Assembly: GCA_023423715.1 (NCBI GenBank)
Contig: JAFAFC010000029.1
Span: 73,031 to 137,030 of the forward strand
Direction: 5' to 3'
Length of the DNA: 64,000 nt
Source of the DNA: Bacteroidota bacterium
Lineage (GTDB): Bacteria > Bacteroidota > Bacteroidia > Flavobacteriales > Weeksellaceae
Under the pieces are notes generated by a model. That model did not search any database. It saw nothing but the letters and a program-made list of their open reading frames with translations, and was not told where the DNA came from. Positions 28,005 to 36,852 of this stretch are shown piece after piece; within the stretch, counting starts at the first letter, position 1; each line of letters starts with the position of its first letter. The position numbers and the translations under genes are program-made.

Positions 28005-28295
28005 ATGAATATTGATAGAATGGAATTTTTGGCGTGGATGGAACGCCTGATGGGTCGCCTTGATATGCTGGGCGATAATATAGACGAGTTGCAAAAGAAA
28101 CGCAACAGCATAGACGGCGAGGAATTGCTGGATAATCAGGATTTGCTCCAAATGCTGAAAATAAGCAACCGCTCTCTGCAACGGTATCGCTCCATTGGCA
28201 AACTACCTTATTATACGATAAGTGGAAAATTGTATTACAAGCTATCTGATGTACATCAGTTCATAAGAGAGAGCTTTAGCCCTCCCTCAAAATGA
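28005..28295 (+). CDS. excisionase-like helix-turn-helix protein (second)
   Basis: This 96-residue protein has the same fold as its neighbour: LLDNQDLLQMLKISNRSLQRYRS, then GKLPYYTISGKLYYKLSDV as the wing, after an N-terminal coiled helix (MERLMGRLDMLGDNIDELQKK) that could mediate pairing. It is a likely partner of the first HTH protein. It lies about 100 nt before the DUF3945 gene in the same direction. Confidence 0.82.
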   Translation: MNIDRMEFLAWMERLMGRLDMLGDNIDELQKKRNSIDGEELLDNQDLLQMLKISNRSLQRYRSIGKLPYYTISGKLYYKLSDVHQFIRESFSPPSK

Positions 28296-28393
28296 ACGCC
28301 AATGAAAGACAAAGGCAGCCTTTGAGTGCCACTTCGGGCAATACAGCCAACGCTTAATTTACATTCGGCGGTAAACTTTAAATTTTTCAGACT

Positions 28394-29863
28394 ATGAGCG
28401 AAGAAACCACAAACAAACAGGAAATGCCCGAACAACTATCGGACATCTTATTGGTGCTGGATAAAGAAAAAATGAAAATCCAAGCCGTAAAGAGTATAGA
28501 CGAGAACGGAAAAATGGAAACCGTTGACCCCACCAAGAAAAATGAAAACCAATTTATGCGTGTGGATAAGAGCGGAGATTTCTTTTCCAATTTCTTTTCC
28601 AATTTTTTCAGCCAGTTAAAGAACCCTACCAATTTCTCATTCTTTAAAGTGCCTGCACCTCTTGCTATTGAAAAAGCACAGGAAATGCAAAAGCAGGTGG
28701 ATAAGCCCACTCCTGAAGGCGAAAAAGTAATGAAAGAACACGAAGTAAAAACCGAACAGAAACAAGAAAATCAAAAAGATATGGCAACAACACAAACAAC
28801 ACCGGAAAAAAGCGAATACCGCTATAAGCCGGAGCAGATTGATTGGGAAACAATGAACAATCTCGGATTAAGTAAGGAATACCTTGAAAAAAGGAACCTC
28901 CTTGAACCTTTATTGAAAGGCTATAAAACCAATGAACTATTACCGATAGGCGTTAATCTCGGCGGTACTATTCTACGCACGGATGCTCGACTGTCTTTAC
29001 AGCAAGCCGAAGACGGAAAAGTTGTAGTGGGAATACACGGTATCAAGAAAGAACCTAACCTGTATTCTGAATTTTTCGGACACAAGTTTACGGATGAAGA
29101 CAAGAAAAACCTGCTCGAAACGGGCAATATGGGACGTGTGGTTGATTTGAAAAATACCAAAACAGGCGACCTAATGCCGTCTATTATCAGTATAGACAGG
29201 CTGACAAACGATGTAATTGCACTGCGGACGGATTTCATAAAAATTCCCGATGAAATTAAGGGCGTGAAATTGGACGATGCCCAGAAACAAACCTTAATGG
29301 AGGGTAAACCGCTAAAGTTAGAGGGTATGATTTCTACCAAAGGAACTGAATTTTCGGCAACGGTACAGTTCAATGCGGACAAGCGTTATGTTGAGTTCCT
29401 GTTTGACCGCAATAACTCTAACAGGCAAACGCAAAGTAACGGGCAGAACAATCAACAAAGCAACGGACAAAGTAATCAGCAAAGCCAACCGCAGGAAGCT
29501 CCAAAAACTTTCAGGGGTAAAGAACTAACCGATGAGCAACACAAGGATTTCAAAGCCGGGCAAACCGTTTACATTGACGGATTGAAAGATAAGAAAGGGC
29601 AACCGTATCAAGGTTATATCACATTCAATAAGGAAACCGGAAAAACTGATTTTGCCTTTCCAAGCCAAGTTAAGGCACAGGCAAAACCTGCCGAAGCCCA
29701 TAAAACACAAACCGCCGTCAATTCGGAGGGCAAGACCAACGAGGCGACCAAGAATATCAACGAGCCTTTGAAGTCGGGACAGCAAAGACCGAAAAACAAA
29801 CAACAGCAGGAACAACAGGAACAACCCGAAACACCTGCAAAATCCAAAGGCAGAAAAATGTAA
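28394..29863 (+). CDS. DUF4099/DUF3945 domain ICE protein
   Basis: This 489-residue hydrophilic protein is typical of Bacteroidetes conjugative elements and lies directly before topB. A DUF4099-like part (about 140-260: YKPEQIDWETMNNLGLSKEYL) and DUF3945-like repeats (LDDAQKQTLMEGKPLKLEGM, and LTDEQHKDFKAGQTVYIDGL) are visible. Gln/Asn-rich linkers (about 345-375) and a Gln-rich tail are low complexity. The role is not established. Constant linkage to topoisomerase III suggests DNA processing during transfer or replication. Confidence 0.82.
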   Translation: MSEETTNKQEMPEQLSDILLVLDKEKMKIQAVKSIDENGKMETVDPTKKNENQFMRVDKSGDFFSNFFSNFFSQLKNPTNFSFFKVPAPLAIEKAQEMQKQVDKPTPEGEKVMKEHEVKTEQKQENQKDMATTQTTPEKSEYRYKPEQIDWETMNNLGLSKEYLEKRNLLEPLLKGYKTNELLPIGVNLGGTILRTDARLSLQQAEDGKVVVGIHGIKKEPNLYSEFFGHKFTDEDKKNLLETGNMGRVVDLKNTKTGDLMPSIISIDRLTNDVIALRTDFIKIPDEIKGVKLDDAQKQTLMEGKPLKLEGMISTKGTEFSATVQFNADKRYVEFLFDRNNSNRQTQSNGQNNQQSNGQSNQQSQPQEAPKTFRGKELTDEQHKDFKAGQTVYIDGLKDKKGQPYQGYITFNKETGKTDFAFPSQVKAQAKPAEAHKTQTAVNSEGKTNEATKNINEPLKSGQQRPKNKQQQEQQEQPETPAKSKGRKM

Positions 29864-29866
29864 AAT

Positions 29867-31951
29867 ATGAAAACAATCATTGCAGAAAAACCAAGCGTAG
29901 CAAGGGAAATAGCCGGACTTGTGGGAGCATCCGATAAAAAGGACGGCTACCTGATAGGTAACGGCTATTTTGTTACGTGGGCATTCGGTCATTTAATCGG
30001 ATTGGGAATGCCTGAAGATTACGGGATTTCGGGATTTGACAAAGCAGCTTTGCCAATACTCCCAAACCCGTTTTTGCTGACCGTCCGGAAAGTAAAAAAA
30101 GACAAAGGCTATACCGCTGATACAGGAGCATTGAAGCAACTGAAAGTCATCGAACAGCTTTTTAACCGTAGCAACAGCATCATCGTAGCCACCGATGCAG
30201 GTCGTGAGGGGGAATTGATATTTAGGTACATTTATGAATACCTGAAATGTAACAAGCCCTTTGAACGCCTTTGGATAAGCTCACTAACTGAAAAAGCTAT
30301 TAAACAAGGTTTTGATAACCTTAAAGACGGAAAAGAATTTGACGGATTATACCAAGCTGCACAAGGCAGAAGCCGTGCCGATTGGCTCGTGGGCATCAAT
30401 GCTACACAGGCATTGAGCATAGTCGCAGGTAATGGCATTTATTCACTCGGCAGGGTACAAACGCCTACATTGGCTTTGATATGCAAACGTTATCTGGAAA
30501 ACAAAAATTTCTCGGTAAAGAAATATTGGCAGATACAGCTATCGCACATTAAAGAGTTGATAGATTTTAAAAGCCTTTCCAAAACAAAATGGGAAGACCA
30601 AAAACTTGCCTATGATACGCTGAAATCCATTCAGCGAACCGAAACGGCAACAGTTACAGCGGTAGAAACCAAAAGTGTTACAGAGCAACCGCCTTTGCTG
30701 TTTGACCTTACTGGATTGCAAAAAGAAGCCAATAAAAAACTCAATCTTTCTGCCGAAGAAACGCTCAATATTGCTCAAAGCCTCTACGAAAAAAAGTTTA
30801 TCACATACCCACGTACCGGAAGCAAATACATTCCTGAAGATATGTGGGCAGAAATTCCCAACCTCGTGAGGGCATTGCAGGACAGGGAAACCTGCAAGCA
30901 AGCCGTAGCTAAACTGAAATGGGGACGGTTCAATAAACGTATTGTAAACGATTTGCGTGTTACCGACCACCACGGATTATTGATTACTGATAAAATCCCG
31001 TCAGCCCTAAACGCAAAGGAAAATGCCGTTTATGATATGATTGCTTTTCGGTTGCTCGAAGCCCTTTCACAAGCCTGTATCAAAGAGATAACCGATGTCG
31101 GTTTACAGGTATTGCATTACGATTTTACTGCAAAAGGCTGTAAAATCATAGAAGCTGGCTGGCGTTCCGTTAAGGGAAGTTTCACGGACGATGATACTGA
31201 ACATATACAGGATTTACCCGAACTGAAAAAAGGGGATGAACTCAAAATAAAAGAAGCCTCCGTTCTCGAAAAGAAAACCAAACCGCCTGTGCTTTATACC
31301 GAAGCAGGGCTTTTGTCGGCTATGGAAACTGCCGGAAAGGAAATCGAAAATGAAGACGAACGGAAAGCCCTGCAAAATATCGGTATCGGTACTCCGGCTA
31401 CAAGAGCCGCAATAATCGAAACCCTGTTTACCCGTAACTATATCCAAAGGGAAAAGAAATCCTTAATCCCCACCGAAAAGGGATTGCAAGTGTATGAATT
31501 AGTTAAAGAACGGAAAATTGCGGATGTGGCAATGACTGCCGAATGGGAACTCGCATTGCAGAAAATTGAGAACAACGAAACTGATGCAGGGGCATTTCAA
31601 AAGGAAATGGAACATTACGCTTCATCTATTACCAATGAATTGCTGCAAACTTCCATTGCCCAAAACAACCTGCCCAAACTGGCTTGCCCGAAATGTAAAA
31701 GCCAGCAACTCATTATCCGTGATAAAATAGTGAAGTGTCCTGATGAGGTTTGTAATTGGGTGCAGTTTCGCAATGTGTGTGGCGTACAAATCGGCATAGC
31801 CGATATTGAAAGCCTTATCAATAAAAAGAAAACTTCACTCATCAAAGGAATGAAAAGCAAGGCAGGTAAGAAATTCGATGCCTATATCGTATTGAAAGAG
31901 GATTGTACAACCTCTTTTGAGTTTGATAAAAATAAAAGCTACAAAAAGTAA
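29867..31951 (+). CDS. topB: DNA topoisomerase III
   Basis: This 694-residue type IA topoisomerase starts 3 nt after DUF3945. The Toprim domain starts MKTIIAEKPSVAREIAG and includes IVATDAGREGELIFRYI. The active-site tyrosine is Tyr314 in FITYPRTGSKYIPEDMW. GVGTPATRA appears here as GIGTPATRA. A C-terminal zinc-ribbon-like CPKCKSQQLI...CPDEVC lies near 605-640. This is an element-borne copy involved in single-strand passage during ICE processing. Its stop overlaps the ORF6N start (TAATG). Confidence 0.95.
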   Translation: MKTIIAEKPSVAREIAGLVGASDKKDGYLIGNGYFVTWAFGHLIGLGMPEDYGISGFDKAALPILPNPFLLTVRKVKKDKGYTADTGALKQLKVIEQLFNRSNSIIVATDAGREGELIFRYIYEYLKCNKPFERLWISSLTEKAIKQGFDNLKDGKEFDGLYQAAQGRSRADWLVGINATQALSIVAGNGIYSLGRVQTPTLALICKRYLENKNFSVKKYWQIQLSHIKELIDFKSLSKTKWEDQKLAYDTLKSIQRTETATVTAVETKSVTEQPPLLFDLTGLQKEANKKLNLSAEETLNIAQSLYEKKFITYPRTGSKYIPEDMWAEIPNLVRALQDRETCKQAVAKLKWGRFNKRIVNDLRVTDHHGLLITDKIPSALNAKENAVYDMIAFRLLEALSQACIKEITDVGLQVLHYDFTAKGCKIIEAGWRSVKGSFTDDDTEHIQDLPELKKGDELKIKEASVLEKKTKPPVLYTEAGLLSAMETAGKEIENEDERKALQNIGIGTPATRAAIIETLFTRNYIQREKKSLIPTEKGLQVYELVKERKIADVAMTAEWELALQKIENNETDAGAFQKEMEHYASSITNELLQTSIAQNNLPKLACPKCKSQQLIIRDKIVKCPDEVCNWVQFRNVCGVQIGIADIESLINKKKTSLIKGMKSKAGKKFDAYIVLKEDCTTSFEFDKNKSYKK

Positions 31952-32829
31952 TGGAAAATAAGCCTACCATTAGCACAATGGAAATCAGAAATCTGATTTA
32001 TTCTATACGTGGAAAGCAAGTGATGCTGGATAGCGACCTCGCTTCCTTATATCAGGTGGAAACAAAGAACCTTAACAAAGCCGTAAAAAGGAATATAGAC
32101 AGGTTTCCTGCTTCTTTCTGCTTTCAACTGACCGAAGAGGAAGTTGAAAACTTGAGGTTCCAAATTGGAACCTCAAGTTTAAGTTATGGCGGAAGACGTT
32201 ATTTGCCCTATGTTTTTACCGAACAAGGGGTCGCAATGGCTTCTGCTATACTCCGTTCGGATATTGCCGTGAAAGTAAGTGTTGAAATTATGGAAGCCTT
32301 TGTAGAAATGCGGCGTATGCTTATCAGTAATGCCTCTTTGTTTCATCGTTTGGATAACATTGAACTGAAACAATTAGAAGCTGACCAAAAATTTGAAGAG
32401 ATTTTTAAAGCTATGGAAAGCGACAAGCTCCACGCCGAAAAAGGTATTTTCTACAATGGGCAGGTATTTGATGCCTATACCTTTGTTTCCGATATTATCC
32501 GAAGTGCCAAAAGCTCCATTACCCTGCTTGATAATTATGTGGACGATACGGTGCTGACCTTATTGGGAAAACGCAATACCAATGTAACCGCTACTATCTA
32601 CACAAAAAGCATCAGCAATCAGTTACGGTTAGACCTGCAACGCTACAATAGTCAATATCCGTCTATCGAAGTAGAGATTTTCTCCGATGCACACGACCGA
32701 TTTTTGATTATTGACAGTACGGAACTGTACCATATCGGAGCATCACTGAAAGACCTGGGCAAAAAATGGTTTGCCTTTTCGAGAATGGATATTGAAATCG
32801 GTAGGATGCTTCAAATTTTAAACAAGTGA
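31951..32829 (+). CDS. ORF6N domain protein with phospholipase D-like C-terminus
   Basis: Residues about 8-95 are a clear ORF6N domain, a KilA-N/Bro-type DNA-binding module of phage antirepressors (IRGKQVMLDSDLASLYQVET, FTEQGVAMASAILRS). A short coiled part follows. Residues about 160-290 resemble a phospholipase D-like fold: SAKSSITLLDNYVDDTVL, then SDAHDRFLIIDSTELYHIGA and SLKDLGKKWFAFSRM. The usual HxK is His-Asp-Arg here, so catalysis is doubtful. Translationally coupled to topB. It could be a regulator, an antirepressor, or a nuclease-like defence or counter-defence protein; the sequence does not decide. Confidence 0.85.
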   Translation: MENKPTISTMEIRNLIYSIRGKQVMLDSDLASLYQVETKNLNKAVKRNIDRFPASFCFQLTEEEVENLRFQIGTSSLSYGGRRYLPYVFTEQGVAMASAILRSDIAVKVSVEIMEAFVEMRRMLISNASLFHRLDNIELKQLEADQKFEEIFKAMESDKLHAEKGIFYNGQVFDAYTFVSDIIRSAKSSITLLDNYVDDTVLTLLGKRNTNVTATIYTKSISNQLRLDLQRYNSQYPSIEVEIFSDAHDRFLIIDSTELYHIGASLKDLGKKWFAFSRMDIEIGRMLQILNK

Positions 32830-32835
32830 AAAATA

Positions 32836-32861
32836 AACCCCTCTGAAATTTCGGAGGGGTT
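32836..32861. terminator. bidirectional terminator between ORF6N and the multicopper oxidase
   Basis: AACCCCTC (32836-32843) pairs with GAGGGGTT (32854-32861), and the inner bases TGAAATTTCG extend the stem to about 12 pairs. It sits between convergent genes. Confidence 0.85.
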
Positions 32862-32873
32862 AGTTTATAAGGT

Positions 32874-35144
32874 CTAATAAGTCAACGCAAGCCCTACACC
32901 AAAACCCATATCGCTATCGTAGTGAGTACGAATACCAATGTTTTTATTGATAATATACTTAAGCTCTCCCATATATTCCATATCAGTATTGACCATAAAG
33001 CCCGCTCTCAATCTTTTTGAAATCGGAATATCCTCACGCATCAACGACAATCGTACAATTCCATCGTGATAAACTTCTGCCTGAAAATTAACGAGCATTG
33101 GCAAGGTGTACATAAACCCTAAGCTAAAGGCTCTTCGTGTGTCTTTTTCATTCTTTTGTCCGAATAAATTGGTTTCGTGTTCGTCCATTCCCATTTTACG
33201 GTAACGCCAGTCAAAACCTATAAAGGGCATAAGCCACTGCATTTTTCCGATGTATCTTCCTAAATGTGTTTCTACTTCATAGCCGTGCATATCGTTGTAG
33301 CCTAAACGCCATTCTGTACCCAAAGACCATCTTGCATTTTGAAACATTGCTTCGCCATCGTTACCATTGGTTGCAAAATCATTCTGTGCCATAAAGTGCG
33401 GCATATTGCTTTCTCGCTGTAATTTATTGTAGGCTTGCTTTTTATTGGGCAAATACGGATTTTGATAATCGTCAACAGCAAATACCCTGTTCATCCCCGA
33501 CATCATATGGTAAAGTATATGACAATGGAAAAACCAATCTCCCTCTTCATTTGCTAAAAATTCGATGGTATCTGTTTCCATTGGCATTATATCCAAAACA
33601 TTTTTAAGTGGTGATTTTTCGCCTTTACCGTTGATTACCCTGAAATCAAAACCGTGCAGGTGCATCGGGTGGCGCATCATCGAATTATTGTAAATGGTGA
33701 TGCGTAAAATTTCTCCTTTTTTTACAGGTATTTTATCGGTTTCAGAAAGTATTTTATTATCCATACTCCATACATATCGGTTCATATTTCCTGTAAGGGT
33801 AAACTTCAATTCTTTGACCGGAGCATCTTTAGGGAGTTCCGTATTGTAAGGAGATTGTAACATTGCATAATTCAGCGTTTTTATTTCTCCCAAAGCATTT
33901 GCATTGTAACGGTTGGGTTCATTATCCATATTCATATTGTGTTGGCTATGGTCTTCTTTAGGTTTAGCCTCTCCAGTAATTTCGGGATACATTACCACAT
34001 TCATATCCATTTGGTTCAGGCTCATTTTCATACCCATATCGTCCAAATCTCCATTCATCTTCATCATATCGTTCATCATCTTCATCCCCTCAAAATATTT
34101 CAATCTTGGGAGTGGCGATATTAACTGTTTGATACCATTGCCTACAAAATAGCTTGCCGATTGTGTTCTGTCTTCGGTTGTGGCTAAAAACTCGTAGGCA
34201 ACTCCATCGTCAGGAATTGTTACCACAATATCATAAGTTTCGGAAACCGCAATGATTAATCTATCTACCTCTACTGGCTCTACATCATTACCATCATTGG
34301 CTACTACTGTAATTTTACCGCCTGCATATCGTAACCAAAAATAGGATGATGCTCCGCCGTTTGATACTCTTAATCTTACTTTATCTCCTGCTTTTAGTTT
34401 TTTGCCATCAACTGTTTTTAAATCGGTAGTATGATTTCCGTTGATTAATATTTTGTCATAATACACATCGCTTACGTCCATTGCCAACATACGTTTCCAT
34501 TCGTTGGTCAATTTGGTTTTGAAATTTCCCTCTCTGATGGCTTCCGCATAGGACTGTGTAGCGTTCTTTTTTATCGCTGCCCAATCATTGGCGTTGTGCA
34601 ACATACGGTTAATGTTATCGGGATTTAGGTTTGTCCATTCGCTTAAAATGATGGGTACGGTAGGTAAATCATCAATTCCTTTTCTAAAGGTTTTATCGTC
34701 ATCACGCTTTTTCATCACAAAACTGCCATACATTCCAATCTGCTCCTGCAAACCTGAATGGGAATGATACCAATGCGTTCCGTGTTGGATAATCGGAAAA
34801 CGATAGGTGTATGTTGCTCCTGCTTCAATAGGCTTTTGCGTAAGCCAGGGCACACCATCTTCTTTGTTGGGTAAAAACACGCCGTGCCAATGCAGCGATG
34901 TACTTTCTTTTAACTGGTTATGCACTACAATCTCCGCTGTATCGCCCTCTGTAAATGTGAGCGTTGGCATCGGTATCTGACCGTTTACCGCAATAGCCCT
35001 TTTTTCTTTTCCTGCGTAGTTTACAAGCGTATCTTTTACATACAGCTCATATCTCACTACTTTTTGTGCAAAAACGGATTGCGAACACAGCAGTATAAAT
35101 ACCGCTTGCAGCAACCTCATTTTACTATTTATGGGTATATTCAT
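32874..35144 (-). CDS. copA: multicopper oxidase with C-terminal CopB-like outer-membrane domain
   Basis: This 756-residue exported copper-resistance oxidase has a signal peptide (MRLLQAVFILLCSQSVFAQ, from Met9; the upstream Met is also possible). The copper sites are complete: HWHG, HWYHSH, HPMHLHG and HCHILYHMMSGM. A Met-rich loop (MMNDMMKMNGDLDDMGMKM and following) probably binds Cu(I). After the oxidase fold ends near residue 560, about 180 residues resemble the CopB outer-membrane barrel (EVETHLGRYIGKMQWLMPFIGFDWRY, ending GVGLALTY), so CopA and CopB functions appear fused. It likely oxidises Cu(I) in the periplasm. Last gene of the copper operon. The symbol follows the CopA oxidase, not the ATPase. 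Confidence 0.92.
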   Translation of the reverse strand: MNIPINSKMRLLQAVFILLCSQSVFAQKVVRYELYVKDTLVNYAGKEKRAIAVNGQIPMPTLTFTEGDTAEIVVHNQLKESTSLHWHGVFLPNKEDGVPWLTQKPIEAGATYTYRFPIIQHGTHWYHSHSGLQEQIGMYGSFVMKKRDDDKTFRKGIDDLPTVPIILSEWTNLNPDNINRMLHNANDWAAIKKNATQSYAEAIREGNFKTKLTNEWKRMLAMDVSDVYYDKILINGNHTTDLKTVDGKKLKAGDKVRLRVSNGGASSYFWLRYAGGKITVVANDGNDVEPVEVDRLIIAVSETYDIVVTIPDDGVAYEFLATTEDRTQSASYFVGNGIKQLISPLPRLKYFEGMKMMNDMMKMNGDLDDMGMKMSLNQMDMNVVMYPEITGEAKPKEDHSQHNMNMDNEPNRYNANALGEIKTLNYAMLQSPYNTELPKDAPVKELKFTLTGNMNRYVWSMDNKILSETDKIPVKKGEILRITIYNNSMMRHPMHLHGFDFRVINGKGEKSPLKNVLDIMPMETDTIEFLANEEGDWFFHCHILYHMMSGMNRVFAVDDYQNPYLPNKKQAYNKLQRESNMPHFMAQNDFATNGNDGEAMFQNARWSLGTEWRLGYNDMHGYEVETHLGRYIGKMQWLMPFIGFDWRYRKMGMDEHETNLFGQKNEKDTRRAFSLGFMYTLPMLVNFQAEVYHDGIVRLSLMREDIPISKRLRAGFMVNTDMEYMGELKYIINKNIGIRTHYDSDMGFGVGLALTY

Positions 35145-35166
35145 TTTGATATTTTATTAATGAAAC

Positions 35167-35616
35167 TCATTCCTGTTCTTTTAGCCAGTCGGTTAATGTT
35201 TTGATTTGCTCGTCATTCAGTTTTGCATCAGTATGCATCAATGTATATGAGGACAGGGGCATTTGCTTCGTTTCTATTTGTTCTTTGATTGAGTTTAATA
35301 ATCTTTCTTGTTTCCTGTTTGAGTATGTACCCCATTCATTGAAATTCAAATCTTCTTTTGCGTTTTTGATGTGGTTTTCTACCAATGCTCTTGCGGGCTG
35401 TACGTAATCGTACCAAACGTATTTGGTATTGTTGCTATGGCAATCGTAGCAAGAGGTTTGAAACATCGCTTTTATCTGAACAGGCATTTTATAGAATTGG
35501 GTAAAATCGGTTGTGTAAACCTGCCCTTTATCTACATTAAGGGCAGGCTGGTAAAATTGAATTGCAATAAAAATAAACAGCACTATTGCCAATATTATCT
35601 TTAGTACTTTCTTCAT
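35167..35616 (-). CDS. haem-binding domain protein
   Basis: This 149-residue protein has an N-terminal membrane anchor (about 5-24) and a c-type haem site CYDCH (near residue 58) in a PF14376-like haem-binding domain (VYTTDFTQFYKMPVQIKAMF, and NEWGTYSNRKQERLLNSIKEQI). It faces the periplasm and could pass electrons to or from the oxidase encoded 22 nt downstream. It follows the DUF3347 gene with a one-base gap. Confidence 0.88.
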   Translation of the reverse strand: MKKVLKIILAIVLFIFIAIQFYQPALNVDKGQVYTTDFTQFYKMPVQIKAMFQTSCYDCHSNNTKYVWYDYVQPARALVENHIKNAKEDLNFNEWGTYSNRKQERLLNSIKEQIETKQMPLSSYTLMHTDAKLNDEQIKTLTDWLKEQE

Positions 35617-35617
35617 T

Positions 35618-36280
35618 TTAAAATTCTTTTTTTACAGAACCGCAGGTAAGCATCTGACTGCCGTAATATGGATTTTTTATTGCTTTAGCTTCGCTAATCC
35701 AAACAGCACCTTTGCCATCATTGTACATCGGGCAATAGTCCTGATATAATTTTTGGGTTGTTCCGAACAGTGCAATAAGGTCGGAAACGTCTTTGCTTAG
35801 CGATGCTAAATGTTCTCTTTGGTGTGCTATCTTTCCGGCATTGTCGCCAATATGCTCTGCGTTTTCCTGTGCATCTTCTGCTATCTCCATATATTGTTTA
35901 TGTTTATTCGCCGGGATAGCTTTCATATCTACATTTTTTAAGGTAGTATATAATTGCTTTCCTGCGTTAGCAGCAGCTTTGTCGTTATCTGATACAAGTG
36001 CATTTTTTAAAGCCAAATAATCCTTAACAATAGGTGCAATAGAGAAGTTTTGCGCTACCTCTTTTACTTCTTGTTGTTCAATTTTTTTTGCTGTGGTATC
36101 TATTGATGCCATTGTACTATCCGTATCATTTTGTGTTGATGATGGCAAGTTTTGAGTTCCGGATATTGTTGTACTGTCATTGGCTTGCTGGTCGCTATTT
36201 TTGTTAGAAGACTGATTGCAAGAAACTGTAATTGCTGCAACCGTTGCCAGTGCGATGATGGAGAAAAATATATTTTTCAT
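35618..36280 (-). CDS. DUF3347 lipoprotein
   Basis: This 220-residue protein has a lipobox (AITVSC, Cys21), a Ser/Thr/Gln/Asn-rich linker and a DUF3347 domain (about 75-215). The domain ends with CPMYNDGKGAVWISEAKAIK followed by NPYYGSQMLTCGSV. This Cys-Pro-Met and Cys-Gly domain also ends CusB-type adaptors in Bacteroidetes and is thought to bind copper. A paralogous domain is found at 36853-37737. Confidence 0.87.
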   Translation of the reverse strand: MKNIFFSIIALATVAAITVSCNQSSNKNSDQQANDSTTISGTQNLPSSTQNDTDSTMASIDTTAKKIEQQEVKEVAQNFSIAPIVKDYLALKNALVSDNDKAAANAGKQLYTTLKNVDMKAIPANKHKQYMEIAEDAQENAEHIGDNAGKIAHQREHLASLSKDVSDLIALFGTTQKLYQDYCPMYNDGKGAVWISEAKAIKNPYYGSQMLTCGSVKKEF

Positions 36281-36319
36281 TTTAATGCTATTTAATGTTG
36301 TTAAAGAAATTTTTGCGGG

Positions 36320-36841
36320 TTACTTATTTTCAAATTCTTTCAGCTTTCGCTTCATAAATTCGATTTCCTTTGCCTGTGTTTCGAGTATGTTTTTTTGCAA
36401 CTCTATCAGTTCGGGGTCGGTTAGCTTTGCTTTTTCAGACATCAGCACTGCTGCTGCGTGGTGCGGTATCATTCCTTTTACAAATTGTTTGTCGCCCACA
36501 TTTATTTGCTCCCTAATGCCAAACCAAGAGAAAATGCCAATTGCAAGGGAAAATGTAATGATTGCCCAGTTGATTTTTTTGTTTTGATACATTCCTTTCA
36601 TTATCCATAATTCAATGACCAACATTGCCGAAACCATCAGCAGGGTCATATATAAATTATTGATGTTCGGGATAAGATTATCCAATCTGTCTATCATAGC
36701 ATACATTAGGAAGTACATTGCTGCGAACATTGCAACAGCCATTATAGCAAACCGTTTGTACATTGCTGAAGAATGTTTGCCGTTATGCCCGTCATTTGCC
36801 CCGTGGTGGTGCATATCGAGTTTGTTTTCTATATTTTCCAT
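36320..36841 (-). CDS. DUF305 family membrane protein
   Basis: This 173-residue protein has a His-rich start (MHHHGANDGHNGKH), three membrane segments (about 28-48, 58-77, 85-103) and a C-terminal DUF305 helix pair (FVKGMIPHHAAAVLMSEKAK and TQAKEIEFMKRKLKEFE). DUF305 proteins recur in copper loci and may bind metal through the HH and Met residues. Function is not proven. It belongs to the minus-strand copper operon, 12 nt after the HMA-DUF3347 gene. Confidence 0.87.
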   Translation of the reverse strand: MENIENKLDMHHHGANDGHNGKHSSAMYKRFAIMAVAMFAAMYFLMYAMIDRLDNLIPNINNLYMTLLMVSAMLVIELWIMKGMYQNKKINWAIITFSLAIGIFSWFGIREQINVGDKQFVKGMIPHHAAAVLMSEKAKLTDPELIELQKNILETQAKEIEFMKRKLKEFENK

Positions 36842-36852
36842 AACAGAATATT

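Noticed and set aside
29525..29992. Long minus-strand frames over DUF3945 and topB
   Set aside because: They are shadows of the coding plus strand with implausible composition.
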